NCBI RefSeq assembly: GCF_040409955.1
Contig: NZ_CP123389.1
Location: 124,001 to 188,000, forward strand
DNA from: Salipiger sp. H15
GTDB lineage: Bacteria; Pseudomonadota; Alphaproteobacteria; Rhodobacterales; Rhodobacteraceae
DNA: 64,000 nt
Direction: 5' to 3'
Position 1 is the stretch's first letter. The number at the start of each line of letters is the position of its first letter. The position numbers and the translations under genes were made by a program. The notes beneath the pieces are model-generated. The model ran no database searches and was not told the DNA's origin. It worked only from the letters and a program-made list of their open reading frames with translations. Positions 50,881 to 60,325 of the stretch are shown one piece after another.

Positions 50881-52989
50881 TTACCAGCTGTGGTTCAGCG
50901 TCACGCTGATCTCGCGGCCGGCGTTGTAGTAGTCGGTCGAGAAGCCGCCCTGCGCGATGTGCTTCTCGTCGAGCAGGTTGGTGACCGCGAGCCGCATCCG
51001 GGTGTTCTCGGCGATCTCGTAGCCGACGGCGGCATCCCAGATCCACGCGGCATCGGTCTTGCTGGTGTTGGCGTCCGAGCGCCAGTATTCGCCGGTGTAG
51101 CGCACCCCGAGCCCGAGGTTCAGGTCACCGAACGAGCCCTGTCCCGGCACGCTGTAATCCGCCCAGACCGACCCCGAATGCTCCGGCGTCGAGGCCAGCC
51201 TGTTGCCGTTGTTGGCGCCGTTGTCGGATTCGAGGATCTCGGTCTCGAGATAGGTGTAGGCGGCGGTGAAGGCGAGCTGCTCGGTCAGCTCCGCCTTGGC
51301 CTCGAGGTCGATGCCGCGCACGCGGGACTCGCCCCGGACCTCCTCGAGCAGCGTGTCGGCGTTGGTCACCGTCTCGTTGTACTTGGTCAGGTCGTAGATC
51401 GAGGCGCTGAACAGGCCGCGGAACCCGTCGGGGCGGTATTTCACGCCGATCTCGTACTGCCGGCCGCGCTCGGGCTCGTCGCCGAGGTTCGCCGGAACGA
51501 CCGACTCCGCGTAGCTGCCGAAGAGCGACAGGTTCGGGCTCAGCTTGTAGGTGAGGCCGAGCCGCAGCGTGTCCTCGACGTCGTCAGACTCGGTGGTGAC
51601 GTCGGTGAGATTGTCGGTGATCGAGTTGTCGATCCAGTCGCGCCGCAGCCCGCCCTGCACGATCAGCCGGTCCCACGCGAATTCCTGCTGCAGGTAGAGC
51701 GAGGCGACCTCGGTGTCGGTGGTGGTGTCCTGATAGGGGTCGGTCGCGTCGAGGTCGAGCCCGCCGGTGTAGACCGGGTCGGTCCAGTCGATGTCCGCGG
51801 CGCGCGTGTACCAGAGCGTGTTCTCGCGGTGGTTGTCGCGGTACTCGATCCCGCCCATCGTCCGGCTCGACAGGGTGCCGAAGCTCGTCTCGTAGAGCAG
51901 GTGCGCATCGGCGACGAAATTCTCGAAATCGGCGTCGTTGGCGAAATAGTAGCGCGAGACGGTGGTGTCCGCCTCCGAGGTCACCGCGTCGAGGAAGACA
52001 TAGCCGAAGCCGCCCGTGCCCTTGGTGTAGCGCGCGGTCGTGCCGAGCTCGAGCCCGCCGCCGAAATCATGCTCTAGCTTGAAGGTCAGCGTGTGGCGGT
52101 CGGTGTCGAGGTAGTTGAAATCCGGCTCGCCGAGGAAGAGGTCGCGGTCGAAATCGTCACCGGTCGCCGGGTAGCCCGAGCTGTTGGGATAGCCGTCGCG
52201 GTAGAGGTAGTCGTAGACGAGGCTGACCGTGGTGCGGTCGGTCGGCCGCCAGGCAAGGCCGCCCATCAGGAAGGTCTCGTCGTCGTTGGACCCGTCGGTC
52301 TCGGCCTCGGCATCCTGCATCTTGCCGGTCAGCCGCCACGACAGGTCGCCGGAACCGGCGAAGGTGTCGCCGAGATCGAAGCCCAGTTCCTTGTGGTTGA
52401 AGCTGCCGAGCGTGCCGTAGATCTCGCGCAGGCGCTCGCCGGTCGGGGACTTGGTGATGAAGTTCACCGCGCCGCCGGGGTCGCCGACGCCGAAGGCGGT
52501 GGAGTTGGCGCCCTTCAGCACCTCGACCCGGTCGAAGGCAAAGGGCTCTTCGCGCACGCCGCCGAAGGCATCGCCGATCAGCATCCCGTCGCGGTAGGTG
52601 GTGGCGTCGTAGCCGCGGATCTTGAAGTAGTCGTAGCGGTCGTCGCGTCCGTAGAAGTCGGTCGAGATGCCCGAGGTGTATTGCAGGATCTGCTCGGTGG
52701 TCTGTGCCCCGCGCTGCGCGATCTCCTTCGAGGTGATGACCGAGATCGTTGCCGAGCTGTCCATCACGTCGCTCGGCAGCCCGCTGCCGCTGGTCACCTG
52801 GTCGGCGACGATGGTCTCGTCGTCGTCGGTGCCGTCGCTGGCGGTGTCGATGAAGATCGTGCCGAGCGAGACCGTGCCGCCGGATTGCTGCGCCGAGGCC
52901 GGGAGGGCGGCCAGAAGGCCGAGCGTCGCGCAGCTGGTCAGCAGCAGCGAGAGCCGCGAAAGGGCAGGGGCGGGGAGGGGATGCGTCAC
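50881..52989 (-). CDS. TonB-dependent siderophore receptor
   Basis: A 702-residue outer membrane receptor. The signal peptide runs to about residue 34 (PASAQQ). The plug domain has SVITSKEIAQRGAQTTEQIL, DYFKIRGYDATTYRDGM and VGDPGGAVNFITKSPT, typical of ferric siderophore receptors. The beta-barrel follows, and the C-terminus ends NLLDEKHIAQGGFSTDYY and then a terminal Trp, the usual assembly signal. Ferric hydroxamates or catechols are plausible ligands. The AT-rich upstream region may be iron-responsive. The associated binding protein gene is broken. Confidence 0.92.
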   Translation of the reverse strand: MTHPLPAPALSRLSLLLTSCATLGLLAALPASAQQSGGTVSLGTIFIDTASDGTDDDETIVADQVTSGSGLPSDVMDSSATISVITSKEIAQRGAQTTEQILQYTSGISTDFYGRDDRYDYFKIRGYDATTYRDGMLIGDAFGGVREEPFAFDRVEVLKGANSTAFGVGDPGGAVNFITKSPTGERLREIYGTLGSFNHKELGFDLGDTFAGSGDLSWRLTGKMQDAEAETDGSNDDETFLMGGLAWRPTDRTTVSLVYDYLYRDGYPNSSGYPATGDDFDRDLFLGEPDFNYLDTDRHTLTFKLEHDFGGGLELGTTARYTKGTGGFGYVFLDAVTSEADTTVSRYYFANDADFENFVADAHLLYETSFGTLSSRTMGGIEYRDNHRENTLWYTRAADIDWTDPVYTGGLDLDATDPYQDTTTDTEVASLYLQQEFAWDRLIVQGGLRRDWIDNSITDNLTDVTTESDDVEDTLRLGLTYKLSPNLSLFGSYAESVVPANLGDEPERGRQYEIGVKYRPDGFRGLFSASIYDLTKYNETVTNADTLLEEVRGESRVRGIDLEAKAELTEQLAFTAAYTYLETEILESDNGANNGNRLASTPEHSGSVWADYSVPGQGSFGDLNLGLGVRYTGEYWRSDANTSKTDAAWIWDAAVGYEIAENTRMRLAVTNLLDEKHIAQGGFSTDYYNAGREISVTLNHSW

Positions 52990-53150
52990 GTCGAAAAGGC
53001 TCCTTCGAGGGTCTGTTGCGCTGTGCCTTTCGCTCGAGTGGCTGTCCTTTCCCGGATGGCTTGCTGGCAGGCTGGTATGGGGGCGTCCCGTCCGACGCTC
53101 GGGCCGGCAGGGGACGCGTCGCAGCGCCGATACCAGCGATACGGCGGATC

Positions 53151-53205
53151 GTATTGAACAAATCTGCGGTTTTTGTACTTTTCTGACTAAATTTATAAAG
53201 AAATG
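53151..53205 (-). promoter_or_regulatory. AT-rich promoter region upstream of the TonB receptor
   Basis: In a region of roughly 68% GC, the stretch with TTTTTGTACTTTTCTGACTA and ATTTATAAAGAAA is strikingly AT-rich. It is 160-215 bp before the receptor start and adjacent to the end of the broken binding-protein gene. It suits an iron-regulated promoter, but no exact Fur, RirA or Irr box could be assigned. Confidence 0.4.
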
Positions 53206-53224
53206 TCCGCCGCCGACCAGCCGC

Positions 53225-54062
53225 TCATCGCAGCAGCCCCGCGTCGCGGGCCGAGGGCACGACGGTGGCGCTGTCTCCGTCGAGCGCGGCGGTCATCTCC
53301 GGCTCGAGCCGGTCGAGCGCGAAGGGCATCGAGAGCACGCTGCCGAAGGAGAGCGCCCCGGCGAGCAGGTCGTCGCAGAAGACCTCGCGCCCTTCGGCAC
53401 TGGCGCGCAGGGTGCGGCGCATGGCGAGCGCGGCAAGGTCTTCGGCCTGTCCACCCGAGGAGATCCACAGCAGCAGGTCGGCGTCGATGGGCGAGAGATC
53501 CTCGGGCGAGAGCGTCGTGTAGAAGCCGTCGATCAGCTCGGTCTGCGCGAGCGCTTCCGGCAGGCGGAAGCCCAGCTCCCGCAGGAACTGCGCGCGGGTG
53601 TCGCCGCCCATGAAGGCCCCGGTCTGCCCGCCGTTGTGCCAGGCGCAGACGCCGCTGCGCCCCGTCCAGTCGGGATGGCGGGCGCGCACGGCGGCGAACC
53701 TGCCGTGCAGCTCGGCGATGAGCTCCTGCGGCGCGACCTTCGGTGCCGGTGGCGCGGGCCACCATCCGCAGCTCGGCGTCCCAGGGCATGCCGTAGGTGG
53801 TGACCTCGGGGGCGTGCATCAGCACCGGCGCCACCTGCGACAGCAGCGCGTATTCCGCCTCGGAGATGCCCGAGCCGCTGGCGACGATGAGCTCCGGCGC
53901 GAGGCTGGCGACGGTCTCGATCGAGACCTCGCCGGTGATCACCGTGGGCGTGGCATCGCCAAGGAGCGGCTGCGCCCAGGGCCAGACCGCGTAGGGCTGG
54001 TCACCGAACCAGGCGCGGACCCCCACCGGCACGACGCCGAGCGGGGTGGCGCGGCGGCAGGG
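53225..54062 (-). pseudogene. Broken siderophore ABC substrate-binding protein gene
   Basis: Two frames together encode the parts of an iron-siderophore (FhuD/FecB-like) binding protein. One frame holds VPVGVRAWFGDQPYAVWPWA through SLAPELIVASGSGISEAEYA to ELRMVARATGT. Near 53740 the reading must shift by one base to continue with KVAPQELIAELHGRFAAVRA, then VCAWHNGGQTGAFMGG to the stop at 53225. The N-terminus with its signal peptide is also missing. It lies upstream of the TonB receptor in the same orientation. The gene is either decayed or carries a sequencing error at the shift. No permease or ATPase accompanies it. Confidence 0.75.
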
Positions 54063-54219
54063 CCATGGCCTGGCATCGGGGATTTGGAGAATGGCCTGGC
54101 TGGACACCGGTCCCCGAGGGAAGGAAGGGCGCGGGAGACGCTTGCTGGGCGATACCCGAGTCGAATAATCGGAAATGCCCGGCTTGGAAAGCCTCGCGAC
54201 GGATATCGGGTGCTGGGGC

Positions 54220-55497
54220 CTAGGGCGCCTCCTCGCGGCTGACCAGCAGCTTGTCGATGCGGCGGCCGTCGAGGTCGACGACCTCGATCCGCCAGGCGCG
54301 CCACTCCAGCACCTCGCCGACCTGCGGCAGGCGTCCCATCTCGTCGAGCACCAGCCCGGCGACGGTGGAATAGCCGCGGCCCGGCGCCAGCGTGACGCCA
54401 AGATGGTCGGCGAACTCGTCCACCGGCATCGCGCCCGCCACCAGCATCGAGCCGTCGGCGCGGGTGACCAGCTCCTCCGCCTCGTGCGCGTCGCCGCCGA
54501 AGTCCCCGGCGATGGCCTCGAGGATGTTCATCGGCGTGACGATCCCCTCGAAATGGCCGTATTCGTCGTAGACCAGCACCATGTGGGCGGGCGCGCCGCG
54601 CAGCGTCTCGATGAGGTCGAGCGCGGGCATGCCGTCGCGCACCACCGGCGCCTCGAGCAGGCGCGCGCGCGGGTCGAGGAGCGTGCCATCTGGGCTCAGC
54701 AGGTCATGCGCGGCAAGCACGCCGATCACCTCGCCCTCGGCCCCGTCGCGCACCGGCATCCGGGTGAGGCGGCTGTCGCGCAGCTGGGCAAGAAGCTGCG
54801 CGGGCGGGTCAGTCAGGTCGAGCAGCGCGACCTCGTGGCGCGGGGTCATCAGGTCGCGCGCGGCGCGGTCGGCGACGCGCATGACCCCGGCGATCATCTG
54901 CGTCTCGGCATGTTCCAGCACCCCGGCGCTGCGCGCCTCGGTGAGCACCTGCCGCACCTCGGCGTCGCTGACGTCGGAGCCGCGGTCGCCGGACTGGCCG
55001 AGCAGGGCGAGCACCGCCTTGCCGGATCGGTCGAGCAGCCAGACCAGCGGCGCGGCGACAAGCGCGATGCCGCGCATCAGCGGCGCGACGCGCGTCGCCA
55101 CGGCCTCGGGCGCGCGCAGGGCGATCTGCTTGGGGACCAGCTCGCCGACGATCAGCGACAGGTAGGTGATGACCACTACCACTCCGCCGACGCCGAGCGA
55201 CTGCGCCGCCGCGGGCGAGAGGCCCGAGTCGCCGAGCGCCGCCGCCAGCCGGGTGCCGAGCGTGGCGCCGGAGAAGGCGCCCGAGAGCACGCCGACCAGC
55301 GTGATGCCGATCTGCACCGAGGACAGGAAGCGGCCCGGATCCTCGGCAAGGCGCAGCGCGGTGGCGGCGCCGCTGCGCCCCTCCTCGGCCATGACCTTCA
55401 GCCGCGCGGGCCGGGCCGAGACGATGGCAAGCTCGGACATGGCGAGCAGGCCGTTGACGAGGATGAGGGCAAGGACGATGGCAATCTCGAGGGTCAT
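54220..55497 (-). CDS. CNNM/CBS-domain (HlyC/CorC-type) transporter
   Basis: A 425-residue protein with an N-terminal CNNM membrane domain (about four helices, with NGLLAMSELAIVSARPARL and VGELVPKQIALRAPE), then paired CBS domains (DLMTPRHEVALLDL to VYDEYGHFEGIVT) and a C-terminal CorC_HlyC domain (GYSTVAGLVLDEMGRLPQVGE). Such proteins export magnesium or cobalt, or tolerate metals, and related ones are annotated as hemolysins. It is 6 bp downstream of the terC gene and co-transcribed with it. Confidence 0.9.
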   Translation of the reverse strand: MTLEIAIVLALILVNGLLAMSELAIVSARPARLKVMAEEGRSGAATALRLAEDPGRFLSSVQIGITLVGVLSGAFSGATLGTRLAAALGDSGLSPAAAQSLGVGGVVVVITYLSLIVGELVPKQIALRAPEAVATRVAPLMRGIALVAAPLVWLLDRSGKAVLALLGQSGDRGSDVSDAEVRQVLTEARSAGVLEHAETQMIAGVMRVADRAARDLMTPRHEVALLDLTDPPAQLLAQLRDSRLTRMPVRDGAEGEVIGVLAAHDLLSPDGTLLDPRARLLEAPVVRDGMPALDLIETLRGAPAHMVLVYDEYGHFEGIVTPMNILEAIAGDFGGDAHEAEELVTRADGSMLVAGAMPVDEFADHLGVTLAPGRGYSTVAGLVLDEMGRLPQVGEVLEWRAWRIEVVDLDGRRIDKLLVSREEAP

Positions 55498-55503
55498 CGG
55501 AGT

Positions 55504-56526
55504 TTATCGGGTCTCACTGGCTGTGTCGGTTTCAGGGGAAGGCGGCGGGGATCCGGCGTCGCCGCGGGTCTTCCAGAGCGAGTAGGCGACCCCCGCGGTC
55601 AGGATGGCGAAGGTGATGCCAAGAGACCAGACCGGCGGGAATTTTTCCCAGCCCATCAGGTCGGCGATGAAGACCTTGGAGCCGATGAACACCAGCAGCA
55701 CCGACAGCGCGTACTTCAGGTAGGCAAAGCGCCGCAGGATCGCCGAGAGCGCGAAGTAGAGCGCCCGCAGCCCGAGGATCGCGAAGATGTTCGAGGTGTA
55801 GACGATGTAGGGATCGGTGGTGATGGTGAAGACCGCCGGCACCGAGTCCACGGCGAAGACGAGGTCGGCGATCTCGATCACGATCAGCGCCAGCAGCAGC
55901 GGCGTGGCGTAGCGCAGGGTCCTGCCGGTGGCGGGATCGGTCTGCTTCACGGTGAAGCCGTGGCCGTGGATCTCGTCGGTGACGCGCAGCCTGCGCTTGA
56001 GGAACCTGACCACGGGGTTGGTGGCGAGGTCGGGCTCTTCCTCCGCGCCGCCGGCGCAGAGCATCTTGACCCCGGTGAGGATCAGGAAGCCGGCGAAGAC
56101 GTAGAGCACCCAGTGGTACTGCTCGACCAGCGTCGCGCCGAGGCCGATCATGATGCCGCGCAGCACGATCACCCCGAGGATGCCCCAGAACAGCACCCGG
56201 TGCTGGTAGGCGGCGGGGATGGCGAAGAAGCCGAAGATCAGCGCGATGACGAAGATGTTGTCGAGCGCCAGCGTCTTCTCGACGACGAAGGCGGTCAGGT
56301 ACTGCGCCGCGGGCTCGGTGCCCATCTGCCACCAGACGAAGCCCGCGAAGGCGACGCCGAGTGAGATGTAGAGCGCCGAGGTCTTCAGGCTCTCGGCGAC
56401 GCCTATCACGTGATCCTCGCGGTTCAGCACGCCGAGGTCGAAGACCAGCAGGGCGAGCATGATCGACAGGAAGGTCAGCCACATCCACAGCGGCTGCCCG
56501 AGAAACAGGGTGAGAAGGATATCCAA
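55504..56526 (-). CDS. TerC-family membrane protein (Alx-like)
   Basis: A 340-residue protein with about nine helices. The TerC signatures are FVVEKTLALDNIFVIALIFGFFAIP and LIVIEIADLVFAVDSVPAVF, each with conserved Asp/Asn residues that bind a metal in the membrane. Alx/TerC proteins export manganese or support tellurite resistance and protein metalation. The ATG-less N-terminus indicates a TTG start at 56526 with CGAGG six to ten bases upstream. That site lies in a 7-bp inverted repeat, suggesting translational control. Confidence 0.88.
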   Translation of the reverse strand: MDILLTLFLGQPLWMWLTFLSIMLALLVFDLGVLNREDHVIGVAESLKTSALYISLGVAFAGFVWWQMGTEPAAQYLTAFVVEKTLALDNIFVIALIFGFFAIPAAYQHRVLFWGILGVIVLRGIMIGLGATLVEQYHWVLYVFAGFLILTGVKMLCAGGAEEEPDLATNPVVRFLKRRLRVTDEIHGHGFTVKQTDPATGRTLRYATPLLLALIVIEIADLVFAVDSVPAVFTITTDPYIVYTSNIFAILGLRALYFALSAILRRFAYLKYALSVLLVFIGSKVFIADLMGWEKFPPVWSLGITFAILTAGVAYSLWKTRGDAGSPPPSPETDTASETR

Positions 56527-56530
56527 GACG

Positions 56531-56560
56531 GACCTCGTTGAAGCATCACGTCTCGAGGTC
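56531..56560 (-). promoter_or_regulatory. Inverted repeat that can hide the terC ribosome-binding site
   Basis: GACCTCG (56531-56537) and CGAGGTC (56554-56560) are perfect inverted repeats with a 16-base loop on the transcript. The downstream arm contains the CGAGG ribosome site placed just before the TTG start at 56526. Folding would block initiation, as in metal- or pH-sensing terC/alx leaders. No canonical yybP-ykoY riboswitch core was recognised. Confidence 0.4.
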
Positions 56561-57083
56561 TGCGGGGGATGTTTGACGATCCGGGCACGACATCGAGCAC
56601 AGCCGATGCGGTCCGACATCACGAGCGCTCTCGCGCGCGTCAGAGGGGCCCGGCCCGCCGTGATCGAGGTGGGGATGACCGGGGCACTGCGCAAGGAGGG
56701 GAGCGATGCATTCACGCAGGTGCGTCCTTGCCGTTTCGGCGGGATCCGGCGCATCCAGCCGGACGCCGCGCAAGGGCTTGCCGAGGTGTCACTGGCGCGG
56801 CCCGTGGCGGGGGTGCGGCCCCGCGGTCTGCCGCGGATGGGGGCTGTTCTCGCGCGCCACGCGCGGATGCGGCGCGCCCGTCTTCTGCGCGCGCGGGTGG
56901 GTATCCGCCCCGGCAGCGTGGCGGGGGTGGCGCGGCGGTTCCTCGCGGGCGGTGACGTGCAGGCGGCCGGAGGTCCGGCCGCTCGGATGGCGCATCTCGT
57001 GGCCGCGCGCGTCCGCGTCCTTCATTGGAGGGTCCGGGATTCCTGGAGGGTTTCGGTGGTGCGCCGCGCAGGGGGCGGCACGC
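56561..57083. other. Roughly 520-bp stretch with no supported gene
   Basis: The interval between the terC leader and the dctA terminator holds only frames with a GC-biased, Arg/Trp/Cys-rich composition unlike the neighbours. A good ribosome site (AAGGAGGGGAGCG) precedes an ATG at 56706, but the encoded sequence has no family resemblance. It may contain the terC promoter and decayed sequence. Confidence 0.5.
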
Positions 57084-57111
57084 GAAACCGGGACCCGAAG
57101 GCCCCGGTCTC
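57084..57111 (-). terminator. Stem-loop terminator after dctA
   Basis: GAAACCGGG (57084-57092) pairs with CCCGGTCTC (57103-57111), with one G-U pair, around a 10-base loop. On the minus strand the hairpin lies about 26 bp past the dctA stop and ends in GGTTTC. Confidence 0.55.
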
Positions 57112-57136
57112 GTAAGGTCGCAGCGGGGAAGCCGGG

Positions 57137-58474
57137 TCAGGCGCGCGCTTCGGCCCCGTCGATCCGCTCGTCGCGCCGCGCTGGGGGCAGCTCGCCGTTC
57201 AGCGCCTTCTCGAGCTTGTCGTGGTCGAGCTGGCCTTCCCAGCGGCTGACCACGATGGTCGCCACGGCATTGCCGATGAAGTTGGTGATCGAGCGGCATT
57301 CCGACATGAAGCGGTCGACGCCGAGGATCAGCGCCATGCCCGCCACCGGCACCGTCGGCACCACCGAGAGGGTTGCCGCCAGCGTGATGAAGCCCGCGCC
57401 GGTCACCCCGGCCGCACCCTTCGACGAGAGCATCGCCACCAAGAGCAGCAGGATCTGGTCGCCGAGCGAGATGTCGATGTTCATCGACTGCGCGATGAAG
57501 AGCGCCGCCAGCGTCATGTAGATGTTGGTGCCGTCGAGGTTGAACGAATAGCCCGTGGGCACGACGAGGCCGACCACCGGACGGGCGCAGCCCGCGCGCT
57601 CCATCTTCTCCATCAGCGCCGGCAGGGCCGATTCCGACGAGGAGGTGCCGAGCACCAGCAGGATCTCGGCCTTGAGATAGCCGATCAGCTTGAAGATCGA
57701 GAAGCCGCAGGCCCGCGCCACCAGCCCCAGCACGCCGATCACGAAGATCGCGGCGGTGAGGTAGAAGGTGCCGACCAGCATGGCGAGGTTGGCGATCGAG
57801 CCGATGCCGTACTTGCCGATGGTGAAGGCGAAGGCGCCGAAGGCCCCCACCGGTGCGACCTTCATCAGCACCGACACCATGCGGAACATGATGATCGAGG
57901 CCTTCTCGCAGAAGCTCACCACCGGGGCGGCGTGATCGCCGACGAGGATGCAGCTCACGCCGAAGAGGATGGCGATGAACAGCACCTGCAGGATGTTGCC
58001 GTCGGTGAAGGCCGAGAGGAGCGTGTCCGGGATGATGCCGAGCAGGAAGCCGGTGATCGTGGTGTCATGCGCCTTCGAGGCGTAGCCCTCGACCGCCGAG
58101 GCGTCGAGCGAGGCGGGGTCGATGTTCATCCCCGCGCCCGGCTGGATCACGTTGGCGACGATCAGCCCGACGACCAGCGCCAGCGTCGAGAAGAACAGGA
58201 AGTAGCCGAAGGCCTTGGCCGCGACCGAGCCGACGTGTTTCAGCGAGCCCATGCCCGAGAGGCCGGTCACGATGGTCAGGAAGATCACCGGGGCGATGAT
58301 CATCTTCACCAGCTTGATGAACCCGTCGCCGAGCGGCTTCATCGCCTCGCCGGTCTCGGGGTAGAAATGCCCCAGCAGCGCGCCGAGGGTGATCGCGACC
58401 AGCACCTGAAAGTAGAGGTGGCGATAGAAGGGAATGTGGGGATGGGCGGTGGTCCCGCCGGTCTCGAACTGCAT
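57137..58474 (-). CDS. dctA: C4-dicarboxylate transporter DctA
   Basis: A 445-residue sodium/proton-dicarboxylate symporter of the glutamate transporter fold. [18 protein letters not shown] is the serine-rich re-entrant loop, [21 protein letters not shown] and [19 protein letters not shown] are the substrate-binding parts, and [23 protein letters not shown] contains the dicarboxylate-binding Arg and Asn. It imports succinate, fumarate and malate. It is divergent from the second dctB-dctD pair, the classical arrangement of regulated dctA. ATG 58474 has GGAGGAG upstream. Confidence 0.96.
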   Translation of the reverse strand: MQFETGGTTAHPHIPFYRHLYFQVLVAITLGALLGHFYPETGEAMKPLGDGFIKLVKMIIAPVIFLTIVTGLSGMGSLKHVGSVAAKAFGYFLFFSTLALVVGLIVANVIQPGAGMNIDPASLDASAVEGYASKAHDTTITGFLLGIIPDTLLSAFTDGNILQVLFIAILFGVSCILVGDHAAPVVSFCEKASIIMFRMVSVLMKVAPVGAFGAFAFTIGKYGIGSIANLAMLVGTFYLTAAIFVIGVLGLVARACGFSIFKLIGYLKAEILLVLGTSSSESALPALMEKMERAGCARPVVGLVVPTGYSFNLDGTNIYMTLAALFIAQSMNIDISLGDQILLLLVAMLSSKGAAGVTGAGFITLAATLSVVPTVPVAGMALILGVDRFMSECRSITNFIGNAVATIVVSRWEGQLDHDKLEKALNGELPPARRDERIDGAEARA

Positions 58475-58559
58475 CTACTCCTCCGCATGCTTGAGAACGT
58501 GACAAGCATATGAAGCGGGCATCTGGTGTACCAATTTCGGCGCTGGCTGGGTAAGTGCT

Positions 58560-58576
58560 CGGTATACCGCGGTATT
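58560..58576. promoter_or_regulatory. Palindromic site in the dctA-dctB divergent region
   Basis: The 10-bp palindrome CGGTATACCG (58560-58569) overlaps a repeated GGTAT (58561-58565 and 58571-58575). It lies 86 bp from the dctA start and is the best candidate binding site for the adjacent DctD2 or another local regulator. No -24/-12 sigma-54 promoter was found in this interval. Confidence 0.4.
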
Positions 58577-58663
58577 TCCCCGGGCCTGCCTTGCCAAGTG
58601 TTTCGGTTTCCATACAGTCGTTTTTGCGGTAGTCCGGAAAAGGAAACAGCTTTCGGACCCGAC

Positions 58664-60325
58664 GTGACCGCGACTCTCCCTTCTCGAAAGGCCACCCCCA
58701 GCCGCTGGCCGCGCCTGCTCGCGCTGGTCCTGGCCGCCGCGCTGGTGGCGCTCGCCTGGGCCGGGGAGTTCCGCATCGCGCTCGGCGCCGCCCGCGAGGA
58801 GGCCGCGACCGACGCCCGCAGCCGGGCGCTCGGCATCGCCTCGGAGCTGTCGCGACAGCAGGCGGTGAGCGCGGTGCTTGCCAGCGACCCGCAGGTCATC
58901 GACGCGCAGGCCACCCCCTCCGCCGCCGCGGCCGAGGCGCTCTCGGCCCGGCTCGAGGCGCTGAACGCCGACATCGGCGCCTCGGTGATCTACGTGACCG
59001 ACACCGAGGGCATGGCGACTTCCTCGTCGAACTGGCGCGAGCCCACCTCCTTCGTCGGCAGCAGCTACGGCTACCGCGCCTACGTGCAGCAGGCGCTGGC
59101 GCGCGGCGAGGGGCGGGAATACGCGCTCGGCACGGTCAGCAACCAGCCCGGGCTGTACCTCTCGCGCCGCATCGGCAGCGTCGCGGCGCCGCTCGGCGTG
59201 GTGGTGGTGAAGCTGGAGTTCGACGCGCTCGAGGCGAACTGGCGCGCCTCGGCGCGGCCGAGCTACGTGCTGGGCGCGGAGGGCACGGTGACGCTGACCT
59301 CGGACCCGGCGCTGCGCTTCGGCCCCGCCCCGGACAGCGGCGGCTGGAGCGTGACCGAAGCGGTGCCGCGCTCGGACTGGACGCTGGTGATGTCGTTGCC
59401 GCCGGGCCCGGTCTACCGGCAGTCGGCCATCGCGGCGGTGCTCGCGGCACTGGCGCTCGCCGGGGCGGGGACGGCGCTTGCCAGCTACCGGCGCCGCCAG
59501 ACCGAGGCCACGCGCTACCGCGATCGGCTGGAGCGGGACGTGGCCGCGCGCACCGAGGCGCTCTCGCAGCAGATCGCCGAGCGCGAGGAGGCCGAGGCGC
59601 AGCTGGCCGGGATGCAGGCGGCGCTGGTGCAGGCCAACAAGCTGGCCGCGCTGGGGCAGATCACCGCCGGGGTCGCCCACGAGGTGAACCAGCCGCTCGC
59701 CACCATCCGGCTGCTTGCCGAGTACGGGCAGGACTTCGTGACCGCGGCCGACCCCGAGGCGCGCGAGCAGTTGGCCGCGAACCTCCGCCAGATCGTCGCC
59801 ATGTCGGACCGGATCGGCACCATCACCTCGGACCTGCGCGGCTTCTCCCGCAAGGCGCGCGGCGATCTCGGGCCGGTGTCGCTGTCCGAGGCATGGCAGG
59901 CCTCGCTGCGCCTTGCCGCGAGCCGCCGCGCCAGCGCGGGCGTCAAGATCATTGCCGATCCCATCGACCCCGATCTGCGGGTGCTGGCCGAGACGGTGCG
60001 GCTCGAGCAGGTGCTGGTGAACCTCATCCAGAACGCGCAGGAGGCGCTCGCCGGGCGCGCGGGCGGGCGCGTCACGCTGACGCTCGACGAGGGGCCGGGG
60101 ACCGTCCGCCTCTGGATCGCCGACACCGGGCCGGGGCTGGCGCCCGAGGTGGCCCGCGCGCCCTTCACCCCGTTCCAGACGACCAAGCCCGACGGGCTGG
60201 GGCTGGGGCTGGTGATCTGCCAGAGCATCCTGCGCGACTTCGGCGGCACGCTGGCGAGCGATCCCGATCCCGCGAGCCCGGGCGCACGCTTCCGCATCGA
60301 GCTGCGCAAGTGGAGGCCGGAATGA
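58664..60325 (+). CDS. dctB: DctB-family sensor kinase of dctA
   Basis: A kinase of about 553 residues if it starts at GTG 58664. The frame is open to 58526, but the ribosome site is unclear, so the start is uncertain. A membrane helix at about residues 18-34, a periplasmic double-Cache part (VTDTEGMATSSSNWREPTSFV then GYRAYVQQA) and a second helix near 250-275 are followed by the kinase: AGVAHEVNQPLATIRLLA (H-box), VNLIQNAQEALA (N), ADTGPGLAPEV (G1) and GLGLGLVICQSIL (G2). It senses dicarboxylates with DctA and phosphorylates DctD2, whose start overlaps by 4 bp. Confidence 0.9.
   Translation: MTATLPSRKATPSRWPRLLALVLAAALVALAWAGEFRIALGAAREEAATDARSRALGIASELSRQQAVSAVLASDPQVIDAQATPSAAAAEALSARLEALNADIGASVIYVTDTEGMATSSSNWREPTSFVGSSYGYRAYVQQALARGEGREYALGTVSNQPGLYLSRRIGSVAAPLGVVVVKLEFDALEANWRASARPSYVLGAEGTVTLTSDPALRFGPAPDSGGWSVTEAVPRSDWTLVMSLPPGPVYRQSAIAAVLAALALAGAGTALASYRRRQTEATRYRDRLERDVAARTEALSQQIAEREEAEAQLAGMQAALVQANKLAALGQITAGVAHEVNQPLATIRLLAEYGQDFVTAADPEAREQLAANLRQIVAMSDRIGTITSDLRGFSRKARGDLGPVSLSEAWQASLRLAASRRASAGVKIIADPIDPDLRVLAETVRLEQVLVNLIQNAQEALAGRAGGRVTLTLDEGPGTVRLWIADTGPGLAPEVARAPFTPFQTTKPDGLGLGLVICQSILRDFGGTLASDPDPASPGARFRIELRKWRPE

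Noticed and set aside
56531..56660. yybP-ykoY manganese riboswitch upstream of terC
   Set aside because: The conserved core sequences of that riboswitch were not found; only the short ribosome-site hairpin is supported.
56706..57115. Open frame with an ideal ribosome site (AAGGAGGGGAGCG) starting at 56706
   Set aside because: The product is rich in Trp, Cys, Arg and Gly, and its frame runs on antisense into dctA. No recognisable domain, so not called as a gene.
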